This document shows positions 34,562 through 40,586 of a stretch of DNA of 47,488 nt, piece after piece. The DNA comes from a bacterium (GTDB lineage Bacteria > Patescibacteriota > Dojkabacteria > B142 > OLB20). A program made the translations under genes and the position numbers. Under the pieces are notes generated by a model. The model ran no database searches, was not told the origin of the DNA, and saw only the letters and a program-made list of their open reading frames with translations. The stretch's first letter is position 1, and each line of letters begins with the position of its first letter. The DNA lies in NCBI GenBank assembly GCA_021463645.1, contig JAJTYI010000009.1, forward strand, positions 253,269-300,756. Direction: 5' to 3'.

Positions 34562-35152
34562 GTGAATATTACGAAATTATATCAAATGAACACAGCCGAT
34601 AATAAATCAGAAAAAATAGACATTTTAGACAACCAAGGAAGGGTTACATCTCAATCAAAAACTCGAGACTTAATCCATAAAGATGGAAATTGGCATCAGT
34701 CTATACATCTATACATTTTAGATAAAAATAATCGTGTATTATTTCAAAGACGCTCGAAAGATAAGATGCTGTTTGCAAGTATGTACGCATGCCCAGTTGG
34801 TGGCCACATTAAATCTGGGGAAGCACCACTTTCCACATTAGTAAAAGAATCACTTGAAGAAATAAATTTACAAATTAAAACCGAAGATTTGACCTATCTA
34901 GGTATTGATAGAGTTGGATATCACAATCCTAAAGTCGATTTATCTGAGAACGAATTTGTTCATATATATATTCTAAATCTTGACGAAGAAATAAACTTAA
35001 ATGTGGAAAATGCTGAAGTTGAAGGTTTATTTTGGTTTGACTTCGATGACTTTAAAACTAAAGTCCGTTCGAAGAACGAAGAGTTTATGCCCTGTTGGAT
35101 TATCTACGAAAAGATTATTGATTATGTTGAGAACTTGAAAAAGTTTATTTGA
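34562..35152 (+). CDS. NUDIX hydrolase, YfcD/IPP-isomerase-like
   Basis: Hydrolyses or isomerises a substrate bearing a nucleoside-diphosphate-linked or isoprenyl diphosphate group. The 196-residue protein has DILDNQGRV near the N terminus and HKDGNWHQSIHLYIL, both typical of the YfcD/Idi branch. The NUDIX box reads G-H-I-K-S-G-E ... K-E-S-L-E-E-I, with Lys in place of the usual Arg. Predicted start GTG 34562; an ATG at 34586 is possible. Substrate unknown. Confidence 0.85.
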   Translation: MNITKLYQMNTADNKSEKIDILDNQGRVTSQSKTRDLIHKDGNWHQSIHLYILDKNNRVLFQRRSKDKMLFASMYACPVGGHIKSGEAPLSTLVKESLEEINLQIKTEDLTYLGIDRVGYHNPKVDLSENEFVHIYILNLDEEINLNVENAEVEGLFWFDFDDFKTKVRSKNEEFMPCWIIYEKIIDYVENLKKFI

Positions 35153-35186
35153 GGTCTCAATATTACTGTTTTAAAATAAGTTTCAG

Positions 35187-36446
35187 TCAGCCACCGATGA
35201 ATGTAGTACTCCCAGATCTCTCAACAGGATTCCACTCACAATTAAATGTACCTTTTTTTCTTTCGGACATAATTTTTTTAATGCTTATCAATCCAACAAC
35301 ACTCACTAAATACTCATAATACACTACAAGATACATAGGAACCATTAACAGAATCGATAAAAAGGATAATTTCAATCGTTCCACTAAATTATAACCGTTA
35401 GAAGCTCCCAACATTTGGAACGTTGTAAAAGTAACAAATACAATTATACATGTAATCAACGTTCCATAATCGTTCACCTGAATAATCAGGTATAGGACGT
35501 AACCCAGAATCAACGGCTCAAGTAAATAAGAGAATTCGGCATAAAGTGCATAAGGTAAGTATATCCAACTTAGTAAAAAGTTGTATCGAGTGGAAAAGAA
35601 CAACTTTCTTCGTTTAAAGAATGACTGATATCTCCCGTATTTCCATCTAATTCTTTGTTTATACAAATCTGGTAAGCTCAAGACCGCTTCAGTGTATACG
35701 ACAACATTTGGACTATAACCAATTTTTTTGTCTTTTCCGTAAAATTCAATTATTTTCATGGAAAGATCTATATCTTCGGTTATTGTATCCGTATCATATA
35801 AACCAACTTCCTTTAATTCTGTTAATCTATACATAGACCCTACTCCCCCAATAATATATTGGATATGTGCAAAGACCTCGGCCTTTTTCATCTGATAATT
35901 CAACAAATACTCAACGCGTTGAAGCAAATTTAAGAACCCTTTATCAGCGAGAATTTTGACATTGGCAGAAAGAGCTACTAAGTTCTCATCTCTAAATTCC
36001 TTGACAGCGTTTTCTATTGCATTTGGAGATAGCATTGAGTCGGCATCTAAACACATAACTAATGTACCATTAGCATATTTAAGTCCGAGATTTAATGCTT
36101 TAGCTTTTCCACGAACTTGAACATCCACTACTTTTACTCCAAAATATTCTCTTTGAAATTTACAAGCAATTCTCTTAGTTGCGTCAGTACTGCTATCATT
36201 TACAATGATAAGCTCAATGTACTTATAAGTGCTTGCTGCTACACTTTTGATGTTTCTTAATAGCGTTTTTTCTTCATTATGAGCAGGAACGATTACCGTT
36301 ACTAATGGATTATATTCTTGTAATTCTTTTTGGCCATGTCTTCTACTCCTAATTATATCGTGAACGTCACTTCCTATAAGAAAAAAAGCCATCCTGATTA
36401 GATTGATAGCACTTAGAACAAAGACTAGATATGCAATAAATATCAA
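35187..36446 (-). CDS. Family 2 glycosyltransferase, membrane-bound (processive type)
   Basis: Transfers sugars from a nucleotide donor at the inner membrane. The 419-residue protein has a GT-A core (VTVIVPAHNEEKTL near residue 47; DxD-type LDADSM near 135; a ED motif ITEDIDLS) and the QRIRWKYGR motif typical of cellulose/hyaluronan synthase-like enzymes, flanked by an N-terminal and about four C-terminal membrane segments. This points to an extracellular or capsular polysaccharide. Start codon TTG, overlapping the stop of the upstream small membrane gene. Confidence 0.92.
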   Translation of the reverse strand: MIFIAYLVFVLSAINLIRMAFFLIGSDVHDIIRSRRHGQKELQEYNPLVTVIVPAHNEEKTLLRNIKSVAASTYKYIELIIVNDSSTDATKRIACKFQREYFGVKVVDVQVRGKAKALNLGLKYANGTLVMCLDADSMLSPNAIENAVKEFRDENLVALSANVKILADKGFLNLLQRVEYLLNYQMKKAEVFAHIQYIIGGVGSMYRLTELKEVGLYDTDTITEDIDLSMKIIEFYGKDKKIGYSPNVVVYTEAVLSLPDLYKQRIRWKYGRYQSFFKRRKLFFSTRYNFLLSWIYLPYALYAEFSYLLEPLILGYVLYLIIQVNDYGTLITCIIVFVTFTTFQMLGASNGYNLVERLKLSFLSILLMVPMYLVVYYEYLVSVVGLISIKKIMSERKKGTFNCEWNPVERSGSTTFIGG

Positions 36447-36646
36447 TTGTGGTTTTCAATATCGGTGGAAATTGTTTTTATAGTCCTAGTTATAAGAACT
36501 AGGGCGAACACAAGTCCAAAACCAACAAATAAATATTGAAAAATCGAGCTGCCGGTTGCGGCAAGGACCATTCCAGAAGCTCCAGATGCTGTGGCTAATC
36601 CAGCAACTTGACCAACTTGTAATAATGGTGATGTAGATCCAGACAT
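36443..36646 (-). CDS. Small membrane protein
   Basis: A 67-residue protein with a Gly/Ala/Ser-rich N-terminal half (about 10-35) and one clear membrane helix (about 36-55), then a charged end. The ATG at 36646 is preferred; a TTG at 36739 would add 31 unrelated residues and overlap the GIY-YIG gene. It overlaps the glycosyltransferase start and probably works with it, but no family is recognised. Confidence 0.6.
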   Translation of the reverse strand: MSGSTSPLLQVGQVAGLATASGASGMVLAATGSSIFQYLFVGFGLVFALVLITRTIKTISTDIENHN

Positions 36647-36698
36647 GATATTAAAATAATTATATATAATGATATCATATCTACCTTGTCGAATCAAC

Positions 36699-36980
36699 CT
36701 ATTTACGGACAATATGGGGGGTGTTTCGAAGATTCCCAATATTTAATTTAAGACGATTTATTTTCTCCTCCCTACTCCATTTCTTAATCTCAATCTCTCG
36801 TTTCAAAGCTTCAGACCAGCTCTCGAAACATTCCGTATAAATTAATTTAAATGGCTTCCTGCTGTTAACGTATTTTGACCCTTTGCCACTATTGTGTACT
36901 TCTAAACGCTCTTCAATATCTTTAGCAACACCTGTATAAAGTGAGTTGTCCCTGCATAATAATATATATAAGTTGCACAT
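36699..36980 (-). CDS. GIY-YIG domain endonuclease (YhbQ-like)
   Basis: Single-domain UvrC-type nuclease, 93 residues. The motif pair is YILLC and SLYTGVAKDIEERLEVHN, with the Tyr and Arg of the catalytic site, and the later Glu in the KREIEIKKWSR helix region. Stand-alone proteins of this type are common in CPR genomes; their role is unknown. It lies 4 bases downstream of a small zinc-ribbon gene. Confidence 0.9.
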   Translation of the reverse strand: MCNLYILLCRDNSLYTGVAKDIEERLEVHNSGKGSKYVNSRKPFKLIYTECFESWSEALKREIEIKKWSREEKINRLKLNIGNLRNTPHIVRK

Positions 36981-36984
36981 CAGG

Positions 36985-37284
36985 TTATTTGATAATGGAT
37001 TTTGAAATTGCCCCCACGAAAAGCCTGTAAGCAGGTCTTTTCTCAGGTTTATAAATGTAATGAATTCCTATTAAAGTATCACAATTATCGCAGTATAAAT
37101 CACTATTCTCAGATTTAGTATTAATATCGAATATTCTGTCTAAATATAGTCGTTTAAGAATCCCTGGTCCATCTTTTTGATATTTAGCAATTTTAGACAT
37201 ACAACTACTACATTTTATTTGGTAGAGCTTCGTGTTCGAACCTCTACTCTTATAATATCTGTCTTTTTGGATTTTGTATCTCAT
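36985..37284 (-). CDS. Small putative zinc-ribbon protein
   Basis: A 99-residue basic protein with two CxxC pairs (CSSC near residue 25 and CDNC near residue 66), a likely zinc ribbon. No family is recognised. The rest is charged and Tyr-rich. Its proximity to the GIY-YIG nuclease suggests a two-gene unit, possibly with nucleic acid binding, but this is inference. Confidence 0.7.
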   Translation of the reverse strand: MRYKIQKDRYYKSRGSNTKLYQIKCSSCMSKIAKYQKDGPGILKRLYLDRIFDINTKSENSDLYCDNCDTLIGIHYIYKPEKRPAYRLFVGAISKSIIK

Positions 37285-37381
37285 TTGAATTACAAAGAAT
37301 TAATTAGATGATAAAAAAATTTGATTTTACCAGCAAAGGTCCCGTATAAATTTCTACGAAATTTTACTTTACACTCAATTT

Positions 37382-37479
37382 GTCATCAGCTCACTTTGTT
37401 CGCTGGACTTTTAAAGACCCTGAATCTTGTTCAGAGTCCTACCAGTGGTCTGTGTTCGTTTCACTCACACACCACTGGT
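37382..37479 (-). repeat. Three hairpins downstream of tRNA-Ala
   Basis: Read on the minus strand: hairpin a (37479-37441), ACCAGTGGT pairing with ACCACTGGT around GTGT/ACAC, GA/GA and GT-GAA-AC; hairpin b (37438-37416), GACTCTGAA pairing with TTCAGGGTC; hairpin c (37408-37382), GTC-CAGC pairing with GCTG-AT-GAC around GA/GA and AC-AAA-GT. Hairpins a and c share the GA/GA design found after the other tRNAs. Hairpin a begins with the ACCA of the tRNA end. Confidence 0.8.
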
Positions 37480-37550
37480 GGACTTAATGGGAATCGAACC
37501 CATAGCTCCGCAATGCGAATGCGGTATTTTACCAATTAAACTATAAGCCC
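37476..37550 (-). tRNA. tRNA-Ala(CGC)
   Basis: Acceptor GGGCTTA pairs with TAAGTCC, giving the G3-U70 wobble that marks alanine tRNAs. Anticodon arm CCGCA-TTCGCAT-TGCGG gives anticodon CGC. T arm ATGGG-TTCGATT-CCCAT. The 3' CCA (37478-37476) is in the DNA but also forms part of the next hairpin, so its presence may be incidental. Confidence 0.93.
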
Positions 37551-37706
37551 CTATAAATTAACGTTATTGTTAATTTTACATCTCAATCATTATTTTTCCA
37601 AAAAATATTATTTCTCTTCTTTTTTAATGATTTTACTGATAAAATCTTCCTACCCTTAAATAATTTCCCTTTTTAATAATAAAAACCGCCACAGGCTTAT
37701 TTAAAA

Positions 37707-37736
37707 TTGGAAAAAAAATTAGGTTTGAGATATACT
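37707..37736 (+). promoter_or_regulatory. Promoter of the tRNA-Tyr unit
   Basis: TTGGAA (37707-37712), an 18-base spacer and TATACT (37731-37736); start expected near 37743. The rest of 37551-37805 is AT-rich with a small palindrome AAGTCAT-T-ATGACTT and no gene that I can see. Confidence 0.65.
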
Positions 37737-37805
37737 CAATTGTTCTTTGATTTGCAAGGATTTAATGCTTTTTGCTGATTTTTGAAAGTCATTATGACTT
37801 AAGAA

Positions 37806-37872
37806 AAGCAAGCGCAAGCAGGAGTCAAGTCGCTAGCGATCTTGACGGATGCTGGAGCTTTGCTTCGACGCA
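37806..37872 (+). other. Structured 67-nt leader of tRNA-Tyr
   Basis: Folds as AAGCAAGC/GCTTTGCTT, a GCA/GGA internal loop, AGCA/TGCT, a GGA/GGA internal loop, GTCAAG/CTTGAC and an inner TCGC-TA-GCGA, then a CGACG tail ending directly at the first base of the tRNA. The leader of tRNA-Trp (38957-39023) has the same length, order of elements, GCTGGAGC segment and CGACG tail with different, complementary stems. Confidence 0.75.
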
Positions 37873-37955
37873 GCAGAGGTGACGGAGCGGTCAAACGTAC
37901 CAGACTGTAAATCTGGCGGCGAGAGTCTACGGGGGTTCGAATCCCTCCCTCTGCA
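37873..37955 (+). tRNA. tRNA-Tyr(GTA)
   Basis: Acceptor GCAGAGG pairs with CCTCTGC, discriminator A. Anticodon arm CCAGA-CTGTAAA-TCTGG gives GTA. A long variable arm is present, as in bacterial tRNA-Tyr. CCA is not encoded. Confidence 0.95.
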
Positions 37956-38023
37956 ATTAATTTGTAATAGCTCGTTATAATAAAAATGTTATGTTCGAAA
38001 AATCGATTGGGATGAAAAGTTTA

Positions 38024-38113
38024 CCCCGTGAATCGAACATAGTGAGATTGCACGGGGAATCCCTCCCTCTGCACCAATTCATTCAACGAACTTTGTGAGT
38101 TGAAAATGAATTG
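38024..38113 (+). repeat. 3' tRNA-Tyr fragment flanked by GA/GA hairpins
   Basis: Hairpin 38024-38057: CCCCGTG/CACGGGG, AATC/GATT with one bulged G, GA/GA, AC-ATA-GT. It is joined directly to 16 bases identical to the 3' end of tRNA-Tyr (38058-38073), so the hairpin occupies the place of the T loop. A second hairpin (38075-38113) follows: CAATTCATT/AATGAATTG, CAAC/GTTG with a two-base bulge, GA/GA, AC-TTT-GT. A further plain hairpin TGCCTG/CAGGCA is at 38116-38134. Confidence 0.8.
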
Positions 38114-38168
38114 AGTGCCTGACTTTGGCAGGCATAAGATTAGAATAGCTCTTTATAAGTAATATAAT

Positions 38169-38526
38169 GCTGGAGTAGCTCAGTCCCGATAAATTGTAAC
38201 TCTGTTACAAATTTATCGTGGATCCTCACTGTTCTAATTCATCCCTTCTGGAGAAGGGAGGAAAGAACAGTGGGATTGGTAGAGTCCCGCAGGAGCTGGG
38301 ATAGCTTCCCGCTTCGCTTAAGCTACGCGGGACAGGCAGTTGGTTAGAGTCACTCCTCAGCTGGAGTAGCTCAGTTGGTAGAGCAACGGTTTTGTAAACC
38401 GTCGGTCATGGGTTCGAGTCCCCTCTCCAGCTGAGGAGTGATAAACAGTAGGTCGAGAGTTCGAATCTCTCCCCCAGCTCCAACGGGATAAACCGTCGGT
38501 CATGGGTTCGAGTCCCCTCTCCAGCT
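38169..38526 (+). repeat. Three-level nested tRNA element
   Basis: Outer shell A: a split copy of tRNA-Thr(TGT), 5' part 38169-38284 with a large structured D-loop insert (38185-38276), 3' part 38484-38526; acceptor GCTGGAG/CTCCAGC; the split ends pair as TCCCG (38285-38289) with CGGGA (38484-38488). Middle shell B: GGAGCTGGG (38292-38300) pairs with CCCAGCTCC (38473-38481); its D arm carries a hairpin (38307-38332), and its 3' half 38441-38481 looks like a different tRNA. Core C: the intact tRNA-Thr(TGT), joined to B by CACTCCTCAGCTGGAG (38351-38366) pairing with CTCCAGCTGAGGAGTG (38425-38440), 16 perfect bp. A TATAAT (38163-38168) abuts A. Confidence 0.85.
38360..38432 (+). tRNA. tRNA-Thr(TGT)
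   Basis: Acceptor GCTGGAG pairs with CTCCAGC, discriminator T. Anticodon arm ACGGT-TTTGTAA-ACCGT gives TGT. The acceptor stem is extended by flanking complementary DNA to 16 bp. The gene is the intact core of the nested element. Confidence 0.95.
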
Positions 38527-38530
38527 TACT

Positions 38531-38606
38531 AGAGTTTCTTAATGAATAATGTGAATTTAGAAACTCTGTAATCCTCGAAATTGAGCGTAGCGAAATTATC
38601 GAGGAT
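38531..38606 (+). repeat. Bipartite hairpin module downstream of the nested tRNA
   Basis: Hairpin I (38531-38567): AGAGTTTCT/AGAAACTCT, a T/T mismatch, AAT/ATT, GA/GA, AT-AAT-GT. Hairpin II (38571-38606): ATCCTCGA/TCGAGGAT, AATT/AATT with a bulged A on the 3' side, GA/GA, GC-GTA-GC. Layout and GTA spacer match 33529-33603 although most stem bases differ. Confidence 0.8.
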
Positions 38607-38642
38607 CTTTACAAATTTAAATAACTATTAATAACAAAAATA

Positions 38643-38810
38643 ATGGCAAAAAAAGGAAATAGAATAATTATTAAGATGGCCAATCCTAAGACTGGTACAT
38701 TTTATATAACAAAGAAAAATAGAATAAATACGAACGAAAAAATTGAAACCAAAAAGTTCGATAAGAAAACACGTAAACACGAGAAGTTCATTGAATCAAA
38801 AGTAAAATAA
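38643..38810 (+). CDS. rpmG: Ribosomal protein bL33
   Basis: A 55-residue protein starting MAKKGNRIIIKMANPKTGTF and containing YITKKNRINT and KKFDKKTRKHEKFIESK, all characteristic of bL33. It lacks the Cys residues of the zinc-binding form. rpmG upstream of tRNA-Trp, secE and nusG is a conserved bacterial gene order. No Shine-Dalgarno sequence. Confidence 0.93.
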   Translation: MAKKGNRIIIKMANPKTGTFYITKKNRINTNEKIETKKFDKKTRKHEKFIESKVK

Positions 38811-38856
38811 TATTTAAAAATTAAAAAATTTAAGTATTAAGAGATTATAAGACGAG

Positions 38857-38949
38857 AATAATCTGAGTTATTAGTTCAGATTATTTAATAATGAAAGTTC
38901 TTTAATAATTTTCTTTTAAGATTTTAACGACTATAAGGAGTTAAAATCT
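38857..38949 (+). repeat. Two hairpins between rpmG and tRNA-Trp
   Basis: First, AATAATCTGA pairs with TCAGATTATT (38857-38885), a plain hairpin. Second (38919-38949), AGATTTTAAC pairs with GTTAAAATCT, enclosing GA/GA and CT-ATA-AG: a member of the GA/GA hairpin family with a perfect 10-bp outer stem and no bulge. Confidence 0.75.
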
Positions 38950-38956
38950 CAAAGGA

Positions 38957-39023
38957 GCAACAGGTGGAAGCTGAAGTGAAGTACTTTAGCATCTTCACAA
39001 AAGCTGGAGCCTTGTTGCGACGA
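38957..39023 (+). other. Structured 67-nt leader of tRNA-Trp
   Basis: Folds as GCAACAGG/CCTTGTTGC, a TGGA/GGA internal loop, AGCT/AGCT, a GAA/AAA internal loop, GTGAAG/CTTCAC with an 11-nt loop, then a GACG tail ending at the first tRNA base. It is the counterpart of the tRNA-Tyr leader at 37806-37872. Confidence 0.75.
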
Positions 39024-39095
39024 AGGGTCATGATGTCAATGGTAGCATGGAGGTCTCCAAAACCTCTCGTCTAGGTTCGAATCCTAGTGACCCTG
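39024..39095 (+). tRNA. tRNA-Trp(CCA)
   Basis: Acceptor AGGGTCA pairs with TGACCCT; discriminator G, as expected for bacterial tRNA-Trp. Anticodon arm GAGGT-CTCCAAA-ACCTC gives CCA. Located upstream of secE-nusG as in many bacteria. Confidence 0.95.
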
Positions 39096-39247
39096 TATGA
39101 AAGTATATAAGTAAAAAGCAAAATACTTTCGTCTAGGTTCCCCCGTATTAAATACGGGGCTAGTGACCATGTATGAAAGTATATAAGTAAAAAACAAAAT
39201 ACTTTCGTCTAGGTTCCCCCATATTGAATACGGGGTTAGTGGCCATG
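39096..39247 (+). repeat. Two 76-bp tandem repeats derived from the tRNA-Trp 3' half
   Basis: Units 39096-39171 and 39172-39247 differ at five positions. Each has a hairpin GAAAGTAT/ATACTTTC in the place of the anticodon arm, then GTCTAGGTTC from the tRNA-Trp T arm, a hairpin CCCCGTAT/ATACGGGG (one mismatch in the second unit) in the place of the T loop, and the closing CTAGTGACC of the tRNA acceptor side. Confidence 0.88.
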
Positions 39248-39318
39248 AACTAAAAAATTGGAAATTTAATAAAAAAACAAAATAGTAAAATATAGATATT
39301 ATTGATATAATCAACATT

Positions 39319-39528
39319 ATGAAAGCAATGATACAACTACCTAAACGTATTTTTTCATTCGTGAAAGGTATATTTTTAGAGTTGAAATTGGTCGAGTTCC
39401 CTACTCGAGCGATGACTTTAAAAAATACTCACATTGTAATAGTTATTTCGATTCTCTTCTCTGTAGCATTATTGCTACTTGATGGATTATTTAACTATGC
39501 TAGAAATTATTTAACATTGAACATCTAA
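39319..39528 (+). CDS. secE: Preprotein translocase subunit SecE
   Basis: Small essential subunit of the SecYEG channel. The 69-residue protein has an amphipathic N-terminal helix (FVKGIFLELKLVEFPTR) and one membrane helix (about 40-62). TATAAT at 39306-39311 lies only 7 bases before the ATG, so the mRNA may be nearly leaderless. It is 1 base from nusG. Confidence 0.93.
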   Translation: MKAMIQLPKRIFSFVKGIFLELKLVEFPTRAMTLKNTHIVIVISILFSVALLLLDGLFNYARNYLTLNI

Positions 39529-39529
39529 A

Positions 39530-40111
39530 ATGAAAACAGATTCAGAAAAAGACTTAAAACCTGAAGAACCAAAGTCTAAAGCCAACAAAGATCATAAATG
39601 GTTTATCATCAGTACATACTCTGGACATGAGAAGAAGGTGGCAAATCAAATCAAGCAAAGAGTAAAAGCAAACGATCTCGAAGAATCAGTAAGCGATGTA
39701 GTTGTTCCAACTCAAGAGAAAATTGTCGTTTCAGCGGGTAAGAAAAAGACTGTTGAGGAGAGAATTTTCCCGGGTTACGTCTTAGTGTGTATGGATATGA
39801 ATGAGGAAACATGGCAAATTGTCAGAAATACCGAAGGAGTTACTAGTTTCATTGGTACAGAGAAAAAGCCTACACCTTTAAGTGAAAAGGAAGCCCAAAG
39901 CATCATTGCATACATGGATGTCAAGCAACCTGCATATCAATTTGCATTTTCAGTTGGAGATGCTGTGAAGGTTGTAGACGGTCCTTTTGCTGACTTTATC
40001 GGTTCTATCAGCGAAATCAACGAAGACAAAGGTCAGGTAACAGTTCTCCTATCAGTATTTGGTCGAGAAACACCTGTTTCACTCGATTTTATAAAAGTAT
40101 CTAAATTATAA
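39530..40111 (+). CDS. nusG: Transcription termination/antitermination protein NusG
   Basis: Binds RNA polymerase and links transcription to translation. The 193-residue protein has the NGN domain (KWFIISTYSGHEKKVANQI; ERIFPGYVLVCMDM; VRNTEGVTSFIG) and the C-terminal KOW domain (VGDAVKVVDGPFADFIGSI). A charged N-terminal tail of about 20 residues precedes it. In the conserved secE-nusG-rplK order. Confidence 0.96.
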   Translation: MKTDSEKDLKPEEPKSKANKDHKWFIISTYSGHEKKVANQIKQRVKANDLEESVSDVVVPTQEKIVVSAGKKKTVEERIFPGYVLVCMDMNEETWQIVRNTEGVTSFIGTEKKPTPLSEKEAQSIIAYMDVKQPAYQFAFSVGDAVKVVDGPFADFIGSISEINEDKGQVTVLLSVFGRETPVSLDFIKVSKL

Positions 40112-40128
40112 TTTGAAGATTTAAAATA

Positions 40129-40563
40129 ATGGCAGCTCCATCAAAGAAAATTAAAGCTATAGTGAAATTACAAATTGAAGCCGGCAAGGCTACCCCTGCC
40201 CCACCTATTGGAACAGCACTAGGGCCCCATGGTGTAAATATAGCTGATTTTGTTAATCAATATAACAATAAAACCAAAGACAAAATGGGAGAGGTAATAC
40301 CTTGTGTGCTTACAATTTTTGAAGATAGATCATTTAAGATTGAATTGAAAACTCCACCAGTCGCATCTCTGATCTTAAAGTCAACAGGCATTAAAAAAGG
40401 TTCAGAGACAGCAAATGTTAAAAAAGTAGGTAAAATTAAACGATCTGAAGTTAAGAAAATTGCAGAAATTAAATTACAAGACTTAAATACCACCAAACTT
40501 GACTCCGCAATGAGAATCGTTGAAGGAACAGCTCATAGCATGGGTATTGAAGTGGTTGATTAA
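40129..40563 (+). CDS. rplK: Ribosomal protein uL11
   Basis: Stalk-base protein at the GTPase centre. The 144-residue protein has KLQIEAGKATPAPPIGTALG and GVNIADFVNQYN near the N terminus, and SMGIEVVD at the end, as in the family. It follows nusG by 17 bases. Confidence 0.97.
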   Translation: MAAPSKKIKAIVKLQIEAGKATPAPPIGTALGPHGVNIADFVNQYNNKTKDKMGEVIPCVLTIFEDRSFKIELKTPPVASLILKSTGIKKGSETANVKKVGKIKRSEVKKIAEIKLQDLNTTKLDSAMRIVEGTAHSMGIEVVD

Positions 40564-40586
40564 ATTACGATATTCACTAATTAATT

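Noticed and set aside
36647-36739. Longer N terminus for the small membrane protein
   Set aside because: It would start at TTG inside the GIY-YIG gene and add 31 residues that do not fit; the ATG at 36646 is better.
37321-37539. Plus-strand reading frame of 72 codons
   Set aside because: It runs through the antisense strand of tRNA-Ala and the hairpins, and no protein features are seen.
37806-37872. T-box or known self-cleaving ribozyme in the tRNA-Tyr leader
   Set aside because: No T-box sequence or specifier loop is present, and the conserved residues of hammerhead, twister and twister-sister ribozymes could not be found by eye.
38024-38113. Kink-turn motifs
   Set aside because: Tandem GA pairs are present, but the bulge is 3-5 bp away rather than directly next to them, so the standard kink-turn layout is not met.
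38169-38526. Archaeal-type split tRNA halves with bulge-helix-bulge splice sites
   Set aside because: The halves flank an intact tRNA rather than lying at separate loci, no bulge-helix-bulge is visible, and bacteria lack the splicing endonuclease. The shells also lack the 5' anticodon strand, so joining them would not give a complete tRNA.
37981-38606. Multiple-displacement amplification or assembly chimera
   Set aside because: Chimeras give perfect inverted or direct copies. Here stems differ between copies with complementary changes and the fragments diverge, which needs evolution. Long-read support would still be needed to exclude it fully.
39084-39317. Minus-strand reading frame of 77 codons
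   Set aside because: It covers the tRNA-Trp-derived tandem repeats and has no family features.
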